Shown: positions 25,749 through 34,666 of the stretch, piece by piece
Layout of the letters: each line of letters begins with the position of its first letter
Position numbering within the stretch: position 1 is the stretch's first letter
Assembly (NCBI RefSeq): GCF_002891535.1
Contig: NZ_PDZR01000003.1
Span: 62,001 to 126,000, forward strand
Length of the DNA: 64,000 nt
DNA from: Methylocella silvestris
GTDB lineage: Bacteria > Pseudomonadota > Alphaproteobacteria > Rhizobiales > Beijerinckiaceae
Direction of reading: 5' to 3'
Translations under genes and position numbers: made by a program
The notes under the pieces: generated by a model
Seen by the model: only the letters and a program-made list of their open reading frames with translations
Databases searched by the model: none
What the model was told of the DNA's origin: nothing

Positions 25749-26516
25749 ATGGTGCAGGCGAAAAAATCGGGATCCGCCGCCTTCGTCGATATTCTGGCCG
25801 GTCTCAATGATCGCGGGCCCACCCAGGCAACGCCTGGCCGCGCGGCCGGACCTTCTCGCGACTCTCTCAAGGAGCCGGGCGATCGCGGCGCTGGCGTTGC
25901 CTCGACGATCGATGTGTCCTGGGTGAAATCCGCACAGGCGCGGGCAAGGGCCGCCTATATGGCGCAGCAGACCGCGCAGGCGGCGAACGAGACGGCCGCG
26001 CGGCGTCAGCCGCCGCGCGCCGAAAATTGCCGCGAAACCGGACCTTTTTCGTGGGATTGGGGCAGTTCCGCCAATCCGGCGCACAACAACGAGCCGGACG
26101 CCGCCGCGCCGCATGGCGACGCCCGCGCCGCGGCGTCCGAGGCGGCGCGGGGCCGCGTGACGGGAATGGCGTCGGCCGCCAACCCGGTTCACGCGCTGCG
26201 GCGGCTGCTCGAACAAATTTCTTTCGGATGGCGCCGGACGAAAACGCCGGAGTTCGCGAATGCCGCTGAGCATGCGCCAGCGCCGTCGCCCCGCGTCGCC
26301 GCGCCGCCGAAGGGTGAGGACGAGGCAATCGCCGAAGAACTCGGCCTTAGCGCGGACCTTGCGATCGTCGATCTGCGCCGCATCCGTCGCGATTTCGCCA
26401 AAAAGAACCATCCCGATCGTTTTGCTCCGGCGCAAAGGACGGGCGCGGCGCGGCGTATGACCATCGCCAATATGCTCATCGATGAACGCATGAAGCAGCG
26501 CCCGCCGCCAAAATAG
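25749..26516 (+). CDS. Hypothetical protein with C-terminal J-domain-like segment
   Basis: A 255-residue protein. Residues 1-190 are low-complexity (Ala, Arg, Pro, Asn) without recognisable domains. The last 60 residues read as the core of a J-domain: helix II DLRRIRRDFAKKN, the HPDR loop (about residue 226) and helix III RTGAARRMTIANMLIDERM. The HPD triad, needed to stimulate DnaK, is intact, but the domain is short and lacks a clear helix I. The ATG at 25749 was chosen; an in-frame GTG at 25731 is possible. A co-chaperone role is inferred. Confidence 0.6.
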   Translation: MVQAKKSGSAAFVDILAGLNDRGPTQATPGRAAGPSRDSLKEPGDRGAGVASTIDVSWVKSAQARARAAYMAQQTAQAANETAARRQPPRAENCRETGPFSWDWGSSANPAHNNEPDAAAPHGDARAAASEAARGRVTGMASAANPVHALRRLLEQISFGWRRTKTPEFANAAEHAPAPSPRVAAPPKGEDEAIAEELGLSADLAIVDLRRIRRDFAKKNHPDRFAPAQRTGAARRMTIANMLIDERMKQRPPPK

Positions 26517-26644
26517 GTCTTTGCAGGCGGCCTAGCCGACATCGGCCGCCACCGCTTCAGATTGTGGTTCATGGCGGAAAGACGCGCCGAGCCGGCGCCC
26601 GATTTTGGTCCATCCAGCCGACAAGACTATGCTCCGCCTCCGAA

Positions 26645-26664
26645 GCTGGAGCGATCGCTCCAGC
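26645..26664. promoter_or_regulatory. 20-bp perfect palindrome upstream of pxpA
   Basis: GCTGGAGCGA followed directly by its reverse complement TCGCTCCAGC. It ends 18 bases before the pxpA start, a position suited to a repressor operator or an RNA hairpin near the ribosome site. Confidence 0.5.
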
Positions 26665-26682
26665 CTTTCCGGATGAGAGGCG

Positions 26683-27483
26683 ATGAGCGGACCGCAAGAC
26701 GAAGACTCCAGTTATTCGGTCGACCTCAACTGCGATTGCGGCGAGGGCTTTGGCCCCTATGCGATGGGGGATGACGCCGCCATGCTGGAGATTGTGTCGA
26801 GCGCCAGCGTCGCCTGCGGTTTTCATGCGGGCGATCCGCACATCATGGCTGCCGTCTTCGCCGCCGCCAAAGCGAAAGGGGTCGCCATCGGCGCTCATCC
26901 CGGTTATCCCGATCTCTGGGGCTTTGGCCGGCGTCCCCAACAATTCAGCCTGGCGGAAATCGAACGCCTGATCGCCTATCAGCTTGGCGCGGCGCTCGGA
27001 GTCGCGGCCTTGGCCGGGTGCCGCATCTCTTATGTCAAGGTCCATGGCGCTTTGAGCAATCTCGCCATGGTCGAGCGCGACGTCGCGCGCGCCCTTGCCC
27101 GCGCAACGAAGGCCGTCGATCGCGACCTTTCATTTCTGGCGATCGCCGGAACGCCGCTTGAGACTGAGGGCGTCGCCGCCGGACTTGACGTCGCGCGCGA
27201 GATTTACGCTGACCGCGCCTATACCGATGAGGGCCTGCTCGCGCCGCGGGCGTCGGCGGGCGCCGTGCTGACCGACCCCCTCGCGATCGCCGCCCGCGTT
27301 CTCGCCATGATCGAGGAGGGGGCGCTTATCGCGCATTCGGGCAAGCGGGTCGCGGCGACCATCGATTCCATTTGCGTGCACGGCGATCATAATGGCGCCG
27401 TCGCGACAGCAAAGCAGGTGCGGATGCGCCTCGAGGCGAAAGGAATCCGCATCGCGCCCTTTGCGGCTTCAGCTCTAAAATGA
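26683..27483 (+). CDS. pxpA: 5-oxoprolinase subunit A (LamB/YcsF family)
   Basis: PxpA acts with PxpBC in ATP-dependent hydrolysis of 5-oxoproline (pyroglutamate) to glutamate. The 266-residue protein begins with the family signature VDLNCDCGEGFGPY and contains SVACGFHAGDP, IGAHPGYPD, YVKVHGALSN and CVHGDH. It is followed by the two partner subunits in order, each close or overlapping, so the three form a complete operon. A perfect palindrome lies just upstream and may be its control site. Confidence 0.94.
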   Translation: MSGPQDEDSSYSVDLNCDCGEGFGPYAMGDDAAMLEIVSSASVACGFHAGDPHIMAAVFAAAKAKGVAIGAHPGYPDLWGFGRRPQQFSLAEIERLIAYQLGAALGVAALAGCRISYVKVHGALSNLAMVERDVARALARATKAVDRDLSFLAIAGTPLETEGVAAGLDVAREIYADRAYTDEGLLAPRASAGAVLTDPLAIAARVLAMIEEGALIAHSGKRVAATIDSICVHGDHNGAVATAKQVRMRLEAKGIRIAPFAASALK

Positions 27484-27493
27484 TGATTATCAT

Positions 27494-28222
27494 ATGACGG
27501 ACGCCGTGGCCTATCCACGCTTCCTGCTCGCCGGCGAGCGCGCGCTGGTCGTTGAATTTGGCGAGACGATCGATCCCGCCGTCAACGCCCGCGTCGTCGC
27601 GCTCGACGCGGCGCTGGCGCGCGCCGGCCTTGACGGCGTCGTCGAGACGGTTCCGACCTATCGCTCGCTGATGATCCATTATGATCCGGCTCGGATCGCG
27701 CTCGGCGCGCTGCGCTGCGCCGTCGCCGTCTTGATCGTGCAGCCGGCGGCCGTCCGCGCGCCGCGCCGCTGGCGCGTGCCGGTGTGCTATGATCCGCCCT
27801 TCGCCGAAGATCTTGATGAGGTTGCCGAAAGCCTCGGGCTCTCAACCGGAGAAATCATCGCGCGGCAAAACGCGGCGGTCTATCGCGTCTATATGTATGG
27901 CTTTGCGCCGGGTTACATGTTCCTCGGCGGCCTGCCGCCCGCCCTCAACATCTCGCGCCGCCCGGCGCCGCGTCCGCCGGTTCCGCCAGGCTCGTTGCTG
28001 ATCGCCGCGGGGCAGGCTTTGATCGCCAGCGTCGCCATGCCGACCGGCTGGCATCAGATCGGCCGGACGCCGGTCAATATTTTCGACGTCGACCGTCAGC
28101 CGATGGTCCTCGCCGAGATCGGCGACGAGATCGTTTTCGACCGGATTGACGCCGCGCGCTTTGTCGAACTTAGCCAATCCGACGCGGCAAACGCCTCAGC
28201 GTTGCAGGCGGACGGTGGCTAG
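27494..28222 (+). CDS. pxpB: 5-oxoprolinase subunit B (KipI family)
   Basis: A 242-residue protein with the KipI/PxpB fold: ERALVVEFG near the N-terminus, VETVPTYRSLMIHYDP, then the C-terminal cyclophilin-like part with YMYGFAPGYMFLGGLPP, VPPGSLLIAAGQALIAS and PTGWHQIGRTP. PxpB together with PxpC handles ATP-dependent activation of 5-oxoproline. The gene starts 10 bases after pxpA and overlaps pxpC by eight bases. Confidence 0.94.
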   Translation: MTDAVAYPRFLLAGERALVVEFGETIDPAVNARVVALDAALARAGLDGVVETVPTYRSLMIHYDPARIALGALRCAVAVLIVQPAAVRAPRRWRVPVCYDPPFAEDLDEVAESLGLSTGEIIARQNAAVYRVYMYGFAPGYMFLGGLPPALNISRRPAPRPPVPPGSLLIAAGQALIASVAMPTGWHQIGRTPVNIFDVDRQPMVLAEIGDEIVFDRIDAARFVELSQSDAANASALQADGG

Positions 28223-29231
28223 AACCCTGCGCATCCTTGGCGCTGGTCCCGGGGCGACGATCCAGGATGCGGGCCGCATCGGCTATATGCGTTATGGCGT
28301 CACGCCGGCGGGGCCGATGGACCCGGCCGCCTTCGCCACGGTCGCGGCGGCGCTTGAGAACGAGCCGCACGCGGCGGCAATCGAGATTTCGGTAGGTGGT
28401 CTTAGCGTCGATGCGGAGGATGAGCCCCTCTGCGTCGCTTTCGCGGGTGGGGTCTTCGATTGGCGGCGCAATGGCGAGGCGCTGCCGGTCGCGGCGCGCA
28501 TTCGCCTCGCGCCGGGCGAGACGCTGACCGCGCGGGCCGGGGCAATCGGAGCCTGGGCCTATCTCGGCGTCGTCGGCGGCTTTGAGACGCCGCTCCGGCT
28601 TGGCTCTCGCTCCACTCATTTGCGCTCGCAGATCGGTGGGTTTGAGGGGCGTATGCTGGGCGCGGGCGATGCGCTGCCCTGCGCCGCCGGCGCCTTATTG
28701 ACGGAGGCCGCGCTTGACGCGCCCTGGCTCGCGGCGTCCATGGCGCCATTCCGCGTGCTGCCCGGCCCGCAGGACGATTATTTTGCGGCCGAGGCGCTCG
28801 ACGCCTTCTTTGGGGAGGTCTTCACCCTGACCCCGCGCGCCGACCGCATGGCCTATGCCTTCAGCGGCCCGCCGATCGATCATGCGCGCGGCTATAATAT
28901 CGTCTCCGACGGCGTCGCCCTTGGCGCCATTCAGATCGCCGGCGATCGCGCGCCGCTGATCCTGATGGCCGACCGTCAGCCGACCGGCGGTTATCCCAAG
29001 CTTGGCCATGTCATTGGAGCCGATATCGGCCGTCTCGCCCAATTGCGCCCGGGCGAGCGCTGCCGCTTCAAAGCGGTCAGCCTCGACGAGGCGCTGGCGG
29101 CTCAGGCGGCGCTGCAGGCGCAGATTTTGACGACGGCGCAGCGCCTGCAACCGCTGGTCAGGCGCGCGACAACCGAGGCGTTGCTGCGCGCCAATCTGAT
29201 CGATGGCGCGACCGACGCCCTCGCCGATTGA
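28215..29231 (+). CDS. pxpC: 5-oxoprolinase subunit C (KipA family, biotin-dependent carboxyltransferase-like)
   Basis: A 338-residue KipA/PxpC protein, the third 5-oxoprolinase subunit. Family features: LGAGPGATIQDAGRIGY, the GVTPAGPMDPAAFA loop, and DRQPTGGYPKLGHVI near residue 255. I start at the GTG at 28215 (encoding ARTLRIL next), which overlaps the pxpB stop and has AGG a few bases upstream; the longer frame from 28146 lies inside pxpB and is not family-like. Confidence 0.92.
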   Translation: MARTLRILGAGPGATIQDAGRIGYMRYGVTPAGPMDPAAFATVAAALENEPHAAAIEISVGGLSVDAEDEPLCVAFAGGVFDWRRNGEALPVAARIRLAPGETLTARAGAIGAWAYLGVVGGFETPLRLGSRSTHLRSQIGGFEGRMLGAGDALPCAAGALLTEAALDAPWLAASMAPFRVLPGPQDDYFAAEALDAFFGEVFTLTPRADRMAYAFSGPPIDHARGYNIVSDGVALGAIQIAGDRAPLILMADRQPTGGYPKLGHVIGADIGRLAQLRPGERCRFKAVSLDEALAAQAALQAQILTTAQRLQPLVRRATTEALLRANLIDGATDALAD

Positions 29232-29257
29232 GGGCGGGCCGCCGGTCTGCCGTCGGC

Positions 29258-29803
29258 CTATCTGTGGCCGCCGCCGTGGCCCCCTCCGCCATATCCGCCG
29301 CCACCGTGGCCTCCGCCGCCAGGCCGGCCCCCTCCGCCGCCGGGCCGGCCGCCGCCGTGCCAGTTGCCGCCGCCGCCTGGCCGGCCGCCGCCATGCCAGT
29401 TGCCGCCGCCGCCGTGCCAGCCGGGACGACCGCCCCCTTGCCAGCCGGGACGACCGCCGCCATGCCAGACGCCGCCGCCGTTCCAGCCGGGGCGATTGCC
29501 GTTCCAGCCAGGACGATAACCGCCGGGGACGCCCCAGCCGCGCCAGCCATAGCCGCCGCCCCAGCCATAGCCTGGCCTGAATGCATAGCCGCACCAGTAC
29601 CAGCCGGGGCCTTGCCAGCCATTGGGATACCAGCAATAGTTGCGGCCGCCCCAGGCATATTGCGCCTCTTCAAGAGGCAGCGCGGCCGCGCCCTCGGCCA
29701 GCGCGCCAAGGTCCCCGCCGAACGCGGGCGCCGCTTGTGCGCCCTCGGCTGCGACGCAGGCTGAAAACGCGAGGCCTGCCGCCATACCGATCAATCGACG
29801 CAT
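29258..29803 (-). CDS. Secreted Gly/Trp/His-rich repetitive protein
   Basis: A 181-residue protein with a signal peptide (MRRLIGMAAGLAFSACVAAEGAQA). A short ordered part with two Cys (NYCWYPNGWQGPGWYWCGY, residues about 55-73) is followed by more than 100 residues of imperfect repeats such as GRPGWNGG, GNWHGGGRPGG and finally GGHGGGGYGG. Similar small glycine-rich exported proteins occur in Rhizobiales, with unknown roles; an envelope or metal-binding role is speculation. Codon-level repetition makes the gene prone to slippage. Confidence 0.7.
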   Translation of the reverse strand: MRRLIGMAAGLAFSACVAAEGAQAAPAFGGDLGALAEGAAALPLEEAQYAWGGRNYCWYPNGWQGPGWYWCGYAFRPGYGWGGGYGWRGWGVPGGYRPGWNGNRPGWNGGGVWHGGGRPGWQGGGRPGWHGGGGNWHGGGRPGGGGNWHGGGRPGGGGGRPGGGGHGGGGYGGGGHGGGHR

Positions 29804-29873
29804 GATGCCACTCCCTGATGTTGTCGTTGTTATATTGGCCCGTGATCATGAACGCCGGATGATCGGCCGGCGC

Positions 29874-31124
29874 CTAAGCCTTTTGCGACGCGGCGATTTT
29901 TCGCGCCCGTTTCCCCAGCGTGCGCAGTCTCAAGGCGTTCAATTTGATAAAGCCGGCGGCGTCGCGGTGATCATAGGCGACGGCCCCCTCCTCGAAGGTC
30001 ACGAGGTCTTGATCGTAAAGAGAGTAGGGGCTGGAGCGGCCGACGACCACCGCCGAGCCCTTGTAGAGTTTTACGCGGACGCGGCCAGCGACGAATTCCT
30101 GGCTTTTGTCGATCAGCGCCTGCAACATTTCGCGCTCTGGCGAGAACCAGAAGCCATTGTAGATCAGCTCGGAGTATTTCGGCGCGAGTTCATCCTTGAG
30201 ATGCGCCGCGCCGCGGTCGAGCGTGATCGATTCGATGCCGCGATGGGCGACATAAAGGATCGTGCCGCCGGGCGTCTCATACATGCCGCGCGATTTCATG
30301 CCGACGAAGCGGTTCTCGACGAGATCGAGCCGCCCGACGCCATTTGCGCGCGCCAGCTCGTTGAGCCGGGTCAGCAAGTTTGCCGGCGACAGGGCCTCGC
30401 CGTCGATGGCGACGGGATCGCCGCGCTCGAAATCGATCTCGACATAGGTCGGCTTGTCCGGCGCGTCTTCCGGATTGACCGTGCGCGAATAGACATAGTC
30501 AGGAACCTCCTGCGCCGGGTCCTCCAGCACTTTTCCTTCGGAGGAGGCGTGCAGAAGATTGGCGTCGACGGAGAAGGGCGCGTCGCCGCGCTTGTCCTTG
30601 GCGATCGGAATCTGGTGCTGTTCGGCGAAGGCGATCAGCGCCGTGCGCGAAGTCAGATTCCATTCGCGCCAGGGCGCAATCACCTTGATGTCCGGCTCCA
30701 GCGCATAATAGGAGAGTTCGAACCGGACCTGATCATTGCCCTTGCCGGTCGCGCCATGCGCCACGGCGTCGGCGCCGGTTTTCTTGGCGATCTCGATCTG
30801 CTTCTTGGCGATGAGCGGCCGCGCGATCGAGGTCCCGAGCAGGTAAAGCCCCTCATATTGGGCATTGGCGCGGAACATCGGAAACACATAGTCGCGCACG
30901 AATTCCTCGCGCAGATCCTCGATGAAAATGTTTTCCGGCTTGACGCCGAGCAGAATGGCTTTCTGGCGCGCGGGCTCGATCTCCTCGCCCTGGCCGAGAT
31001 CGGCGGTGAAGGTCACGACTTCGCAGCCATAGGTCGTCTCGAGCCATTTCAGAATGATCGAGGTATCGAGACCTCCCGAATAGGCGAGAACGACTTTTTT
31101 GATGTCTGATTGTTTGGAGGGCAT
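29874..31124 (-). CDS. argG: Argininosuccinate synthase
   Basis: ArgG joins citrulline and aspartate using ATP in arginine synthesis. The 416-residue protein has the N-type ATP pyrophosphatase loop AYSGGLDTS (SGGLDTS at residues 16-22), the citrulline-binding region [12 protein letters not shown] and later [16 protein letters not shown] start at the ATG at 31124 ([10 protein letters not shown]), the family start; the frame is open for 70 more codons upstream without family character. The gene is monocistronic here. Confidence 0.97.
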   Translation of the reverse strand: MPSKQSDIKKVVLAYSGGLDTSIILKWLETTYGCEVVTFTADLGQGEEIEPARQKAILLGVKPENIFIEDLREEFVRDYVFPMFRANAQYEGLYLLGTSIARPLIAKKQIEIAKKTGADAVAHGATGKGNDQVRFELSYYALEPDIKVIAPWREWNLTSRTALIAFAEQHQIPIAKDKRGDAPFSVDANLLHASSEGKVLEDPAQEVPDYVYSRTVNPEDAPDKPTYVEIDFERGDPVAIDGEALSPANLLTRLNELARANGVGRLDLVENRFVGMKSRGMYETPGGTILYVAHRGIESITLDRGAAHLKDELAPKYSELIYNGFWFSPEREMLQALIDKSQEFVAGRVRVKLYKGSAVVVGRSSPYSLYDQDLVTFEEGAVAYDHRDAAGFIKLNALRLRTLGKRARKIAASQKA

Positions 31125-31441
31125 TACGAACTCGCAGGCGTTGGCGGGGCGCGCAACTATAGGGCGGGACGGATCAGGCGCAAGGGAGCGCGAAGGGGGC
31201 GGAAAGTGGGCGGCGCTCCAAGCTCGCAGGCCAATGCGCAACCCCGCGCTTGGTTGCCGTTCGGCCCCCGGCGTGGGCTCTGTGACGGCGGCGCCGCAAC
31301 TCGCGCCATTGATGGCGAAAAAAGGGCGACACAACGCCGCGCAGGTAGACCCGCCATCTTGACCTTAAACGGACTTCACCCTATTCAGATAAGCGGGACA
31401 CCCTTCCCCAACGAAGGGCGCACATCTGGAAGGATGGCGAA
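31125..31441. other. Divergent intergenic region between argG and serC
   Basis: About 320 bases holding the promoters of argG (minus) and serC (plus). A small hairpin, CCCTTC (31401-31406) with GAAGGG (31413-31418), lies 24 bases before serC. GGAAGGA at 31428-31434 is the serC ribosome site. No known riboswitch fold was recognised. Confidence 0.5.
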
Positions 31442-32617
31442 ATGCAAACGACGATTCCCGCGCTGAAACCTGCGCGGCCCTATTTTTCGTGCGGCCCTGC
31501 GTCAAAACGGCCAGGCTGGAGCTTTGAAGCCCTCAGCGGCTATGCCGCCGGACGCTCGCACCGCTCGGCCGGCAATCGCGCAAAACTCCGCCGCGCCATC
31601 GACCTCACCCGTGAAGTTCTGGAAGTTCCGGCGACGCACCGGATCGCCATCATTCCGGGCGGCGATACCGGCGCCGTCGAGGCGGCGATGTGGTCGCTTC
31701 TCGGCCAGCGCCCGGTCGAAGCGATCGCCTGGGAGGCCTTCAGCGAGCATTGGGCGATCGACCTCATCGAGCAGCTGCGCCTGCCGAACGCCCGCGCCCG
31801 CGTCGCTGATTACGGTGAGATCATCGATCTTGCGACGGTTGATTTCGACAATGACGTGATTTTCGCCTGGAACGGCACGACCTCCGGCGTCTGCGTCCAG
31901 AACGCCGATCTCATTCCCGCCGACCGCAAGGGTCTGACCATTTGCGACGCCACCTCGGCGGCTTTCGCGCAAAGGCTCGACTGGGACAAGCTCGATGTCG
32001 TGACCTATAGCTGGCAGAAGGTGCTGGGCGGCGAGGCCTCGCATGGCATGCTGATCCTCGGCCCGCGCGCGGCCGAGCGGCTTGAAACCTTCACGCCGTC
32101 CTGGCCGATCCCGAAACTGTTCCGGCTCGCCGAGAAGCAGCGCATCCTCGAAGCGGTGTTCGAGGGCGAGACGATCAACACGCCTTCCATGCTCTGCGTC
32201 GAGGATTATCTCGATGGGCTTGCCTGGGCGCAGTCGATCGGCGGCGTCGACGCGCTGATTGCGCGCGTCGACGCCAATGCCAGGGCGATGAGCGACTGGG
32301 TCGCGCGCACGCCCTGGATTGAATTCCTCGCCAGTGACCCGGCGATTCGCTCGACGACCGCGACTTGCCTGAAATTCACCGATCCCGCCATCACCTCCGG
32401 CGGGATTCAGGCGGAAGCCGCCTTTGCCGCCGAAGTGGTGAATTTCCTCGATGCCGAGGGCGTCGCCTTTGACGTGAACGCCTATCGCGACGCGCCTCCC
32501 GGCCTTCGCATCTGGTGCGGCGCGACGGTCGACACGGCTGATCTCGTGGCGCTGACGCAATGGATCGATTATGCCTATGCGCGGGCGAAGGCTACGGTGT
32601 TTGCTGAGGCGGCGTAA
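31442..32617 (+). CDS. serC: Phosphoserine aminotransferase
   Basis: SerC converts 3-phosphohydroxypyruvate to phosphoserine with PLP. The 391-residue protein is of the alphaproteobacterial type: RPYFSCGPASKRPGW at the start, GRSHRS, the IPGGDTGAVEAAMWSLLG loop, and the PLP lysine in VVTYSWQKVLGGE (about residue 196). It is normally followed by serA in this class; here serA lies 6.5 kb away beyond an accessory segment. A strong terminator follows at 32642. Confidence 0.95.
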   Translation: MQTTIPALKPARPYFSCGPASKRPGWSFEALSGYAAGRSHRSAGNRAKLRRAIDLTREVLEVPATHRIAIIPGGDTGAVEAAMWSLLGQRPVEAIAWEAFSEHWAIDLIEQLRLPNARARVADYGEIIDLATVDFDNDVIFAWNGTTSGVCVQNADLIPADRKGLTICDATSAAFAQRLDWDKLDVVTYSWQKVLGGEASHGMLILGPRAAERLETFTPSWPIPKLFRLAEKQRILEAVFEGETINTPSMLCVEDYLDGLAWAQSIGGVDALIARVDANARAMSDWVARTPWIEFLASDPAIRSTTATCLKFTDPAITSGGIQAEAAFAAEVVNFLDAEGVAFDVNAYRDAPPGLRIWCGATVDTADLVALTQWIDYAYARAKATVFAEAA

Positions 32618-32641
32618 AACTCCGGCCGAGTAGATTTTTCG

Positions 32642-32674
32642 CGGGCGTCCACTCGGTGGGCGCCCGTTGCTTTT
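32642..32674 (+). terminator. Intrinsic terminator of serC
   Basis: An 11-bp stem (CGGGCGTCCAC at 32642-32652, GTGGGCGCCCG at 32656-32666, one G-T wobble), loop TCG, then TTGCTTTT. It overlaps the stop of the convergent AraC gene. Confidence 0.85.
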
Positions 32675-33581
32675 AAGGGCTCCCTCGCGTCCCGTCATTC
32701 ATCAGGCCATATTCTACACTTGGCGAGTGGCCGAAGAGCTGCTTGTAGGCGCGGCTGAAGGCCGCCTCCGACTCGTAGCCGATGCGCAAGCCGATCTCGC
32801 CCACGCGCGCGTCCCGCTTTGCGAGCATGTCCCGCGCCAACGCCAAGCGCGATTCATTCTGGTAGCGGAGGGGCGAGCGTCCGACGAGAGCCGTGAACCG
32901 GTCGCAAAAGCTGGAACGGGACATGCCGACCAGGCTCGCCAGGGTATTGACGCTCCAACGCTGCATCGGCTTCTCGTGGATGGCTTTCAAGGATCGGGCG
33001 ATGCGGGCATCGGTGAGCCCTCCGAGCCACCCCGCCTTCTGTCCTTTATGGACCCAACTGCGCAGAGCGCGGATGACGAGAAGGTCGATGATCCGGGAAA
33101 TCATCAAGGCCGCTCCTGGCTGGGGGTCGTCTGTTTCGATCATCAAGAAACGCAGCATGCCGTCGATCCAACCTGCCGCATCGACGCGCGGAATATGAAT
33201 GCGCTGAGGTAGAGCGAAGATCATGCCTCGAAGACTGTCGGGATCGAACCAGAAGCGGCAGACGACAACCATCACGCGTTGACGTGACGCTACCAGCCGC
33301 GATTCGCCACGGCCACGGGGCAGCAGCACCAGATCGCCAGTGTCGATAACGGCGGGCGTCTCATTATCGGCCTCGATCTGCACCGCGCCGGCCATGACCA
33401 CGACGACATGGGCCTCAGCGGCGTCAATGTCCAACTGCTCCGCCTCGGCAAGCGTCCGCGAAAAGACCTGTTCCCCGGTAAGGCGGATTTGCGCCAGCAC
33501 ATGAGACAGCAGGTCGCTGGAGGTCGCGCCACGCGGTTCTCCGTCTGGATGAATCATCAAGTTTTCAAGCATTTCCATCAT
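32673..33581 (-). CDS. AraC family transcriptional regulator (cupin plus HTH)
   Basis: A 302-residue regulator. The N-terminal cupin-like sensor (HVVVVMAGAVQIEADNE, then DTGDLVLLPRGRGESRLV) is of the type seen in AraC proteins annotated as cupin_6. The C-terminal double HTH covers about residues 195-295: WSVNTLASLVGMSRSSFCDRF (first helix-turn-helix) and VGEIGLRIGYESEAAFSRAYKQLFG (second). It is divergent from a membrane protein gene 221 bases away, its most likely target. It is the first gene of the accessory stretch between serC and serA. Confidence 0.88.
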   Translation of the reverse strand: MMEMLENLMIHPDGEPRGATSSDLLSHVLAQIRLTGEQVFSRTLAEAEQLDIDAAEAHVVVVMAGAVQIEADNETPAVIDTGDLVLLPRGRGESRLVASRQRVMVVVCRFWFDPDSLRGMIFALPQRIHIPRVDAAGWIDGMLRFLMIETDDPQPGAALMISRIIDLLVIRALRSWVHKGQKAGWLGGLTDARIARSLKAIHEKPMQRWSVNTLASLVGMSRSSFCDRFTALVGRSPLRYQNESRLALARDMLAKRDARVGEIGLRIGYESEAAFSRAYKQLFGHSPSVEYGLMNDGTRGSP

Positions 33582-33802
33582 GGAAGATCCGCGCCTCAGC
33601 CTTTAGATTAAACAGCATAAGAGCACGGTTTTACAAGATAATAAGCCGCTAGGATAAAGCTCATCCTCGCGGCGTCCAGCATGTTTGGCGTATTGCCAAT
33701 AAACCGGACCGATGAGGCGAGAGACCCGCGTGCGAGAGACCTGCGCGACGGTCGTCCGCTACGTCGGACACCATCTTTCAAGCAACAGGACAGGATGTTC
33801 CA

Positions 33803-34390
33803 GTGAGCAATCAGACTATCCAGACGACCCATTCCGGCTCTGCACCGCAATGGTTGAGATCTTATTATTTCGTCCGCGCCGCCTTTTCGGTCGGTTGGGT
33901 GGCGGCCGCCTTCACCGTTGCAAAGAGCTCGCCGCCGATCGCGGCGGCGCTTCTTGTCGCCTACCCAGCGTGGGACGCGATCGCCAATGTCGGCGACGCG
34001 CAGCGCAGCGGCGGCATGAAGGCCAATCCAAGCCAGGCGCTCAACGCAGCGGTCAGCACGGTCACGACAATCGCGGTCATCATCGCCCTTGGACAAAGCC
34101 TGTACTCGGTGCTGGCGGTGTTTGGCGCCTGGGCCATTCTCGCCGGACTGCTCCAGTCAGCTACCGCTGTGCGCCGCTGGAGGGCGGGCGCCCAGTGGGC
34201 GATGATTCTGAGCGGGGCGCAGTCGGCGCTTGCCGGCGCCTTCTTCGTCAAACTGGCGACCGGCGACGCTGCTCCCAGCATCACGGATATCGCGCCTTAC
34301 GCCGCGTTCGGCGCCTTCTACTTCTTCGTTTCGGCCGTATGGTTGACCGTGGCGCAGACACGCAGGACCGCGATGAAACCCACCCCTTGA
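33803..34390 (+). CDS. Membrane protein of the DUF308-like type
   Basis: A 195-residue integral membrane protein with about six hydrophobic segments (for example YYFVRAAFSVGWVAAAF, TVTTIAVIIALGQSLYSVL, YAAFGAFYFFVSAVWLTV). The PAWDAIANV motif recalls small DUF308/HdeD-like proteins, but that assignment is from general pattern only. It is divergent from the AraC gene, so regulated expression is likely. Function unknown. Confidence 0.75.
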   Translation: MSNQTIQTTHSGSAPQWLRSYYFVRAAFSVGWVAAAFTVAKSSPPIAAALLVAYPAWDAIANVGDAQRSGGMKANPSQALNAAVSTVTTIAVIIALGQSLYSVLAVFGAWAILAGLLQSATAVRRWRAGAQWAMILSGAQSALAGAFFVKLATGDAAPSITDIAPYAAFGAFYFFVSAVWLTVAQTRRTAMKPTP

Positions 34391-34538
34391 TATTTTTCCC
34401 AACAGTCACGATCGGCGCGCAAATTAGCTGTTGGAGAAGTCTCGCGCGAACGTCCCGTTTGATTTTCTGGCGTGCTAAGAGGGCTGTCTGGTTTCGGCCC
34501 TTCTGCCCGCCATCAACGGGTCCAGCTTCGCCAAAGCC

Positions 34539-34640
34539 GAAATTCTGGGCGTCGAGATCATAGGCAAGATCTTGGGGCTGGTCGGTTGCGGCGGCGTTGG
34601 CTCGATCGTCGCCGATCGCACCATCGGCCTCGGCAGGGCG
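34539..34640 (+). pseudogene. Decayed fragment of serA
   Basis: Bases 34548-34631 align without gaps to 39550-39633 inside the intact serA, about 88 percent identical by my hand count (10 or so mismatches in 84). In frame it encodes GVEIIGKILGLVGCGGVGSI, the start of the NAD-binding Rossmann motif, against GVEITGKILGLIGCGSVGSI in SerA. Similarity fades on both sides, and no start or ORF surrounds it. It is a relic of a second serA copy or of a rearrangement. Confidence 0.8.
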
Positions 34641-34666
34641 TCCGCCTTGCCGGCGCCCGCTGTATT

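Noticed and set aside
29281-29530. Repeats resembling a CRISPR or satellite array
   Set aside because: The repetition follows codons of the glycine-rich protein; unit length is irregular and there are no unique spacers.
29640-31109. 489-codon plus-strand frame antisense to argG
   Set aside because: argG carries all its family motifs on the minus strand; this frame has none.
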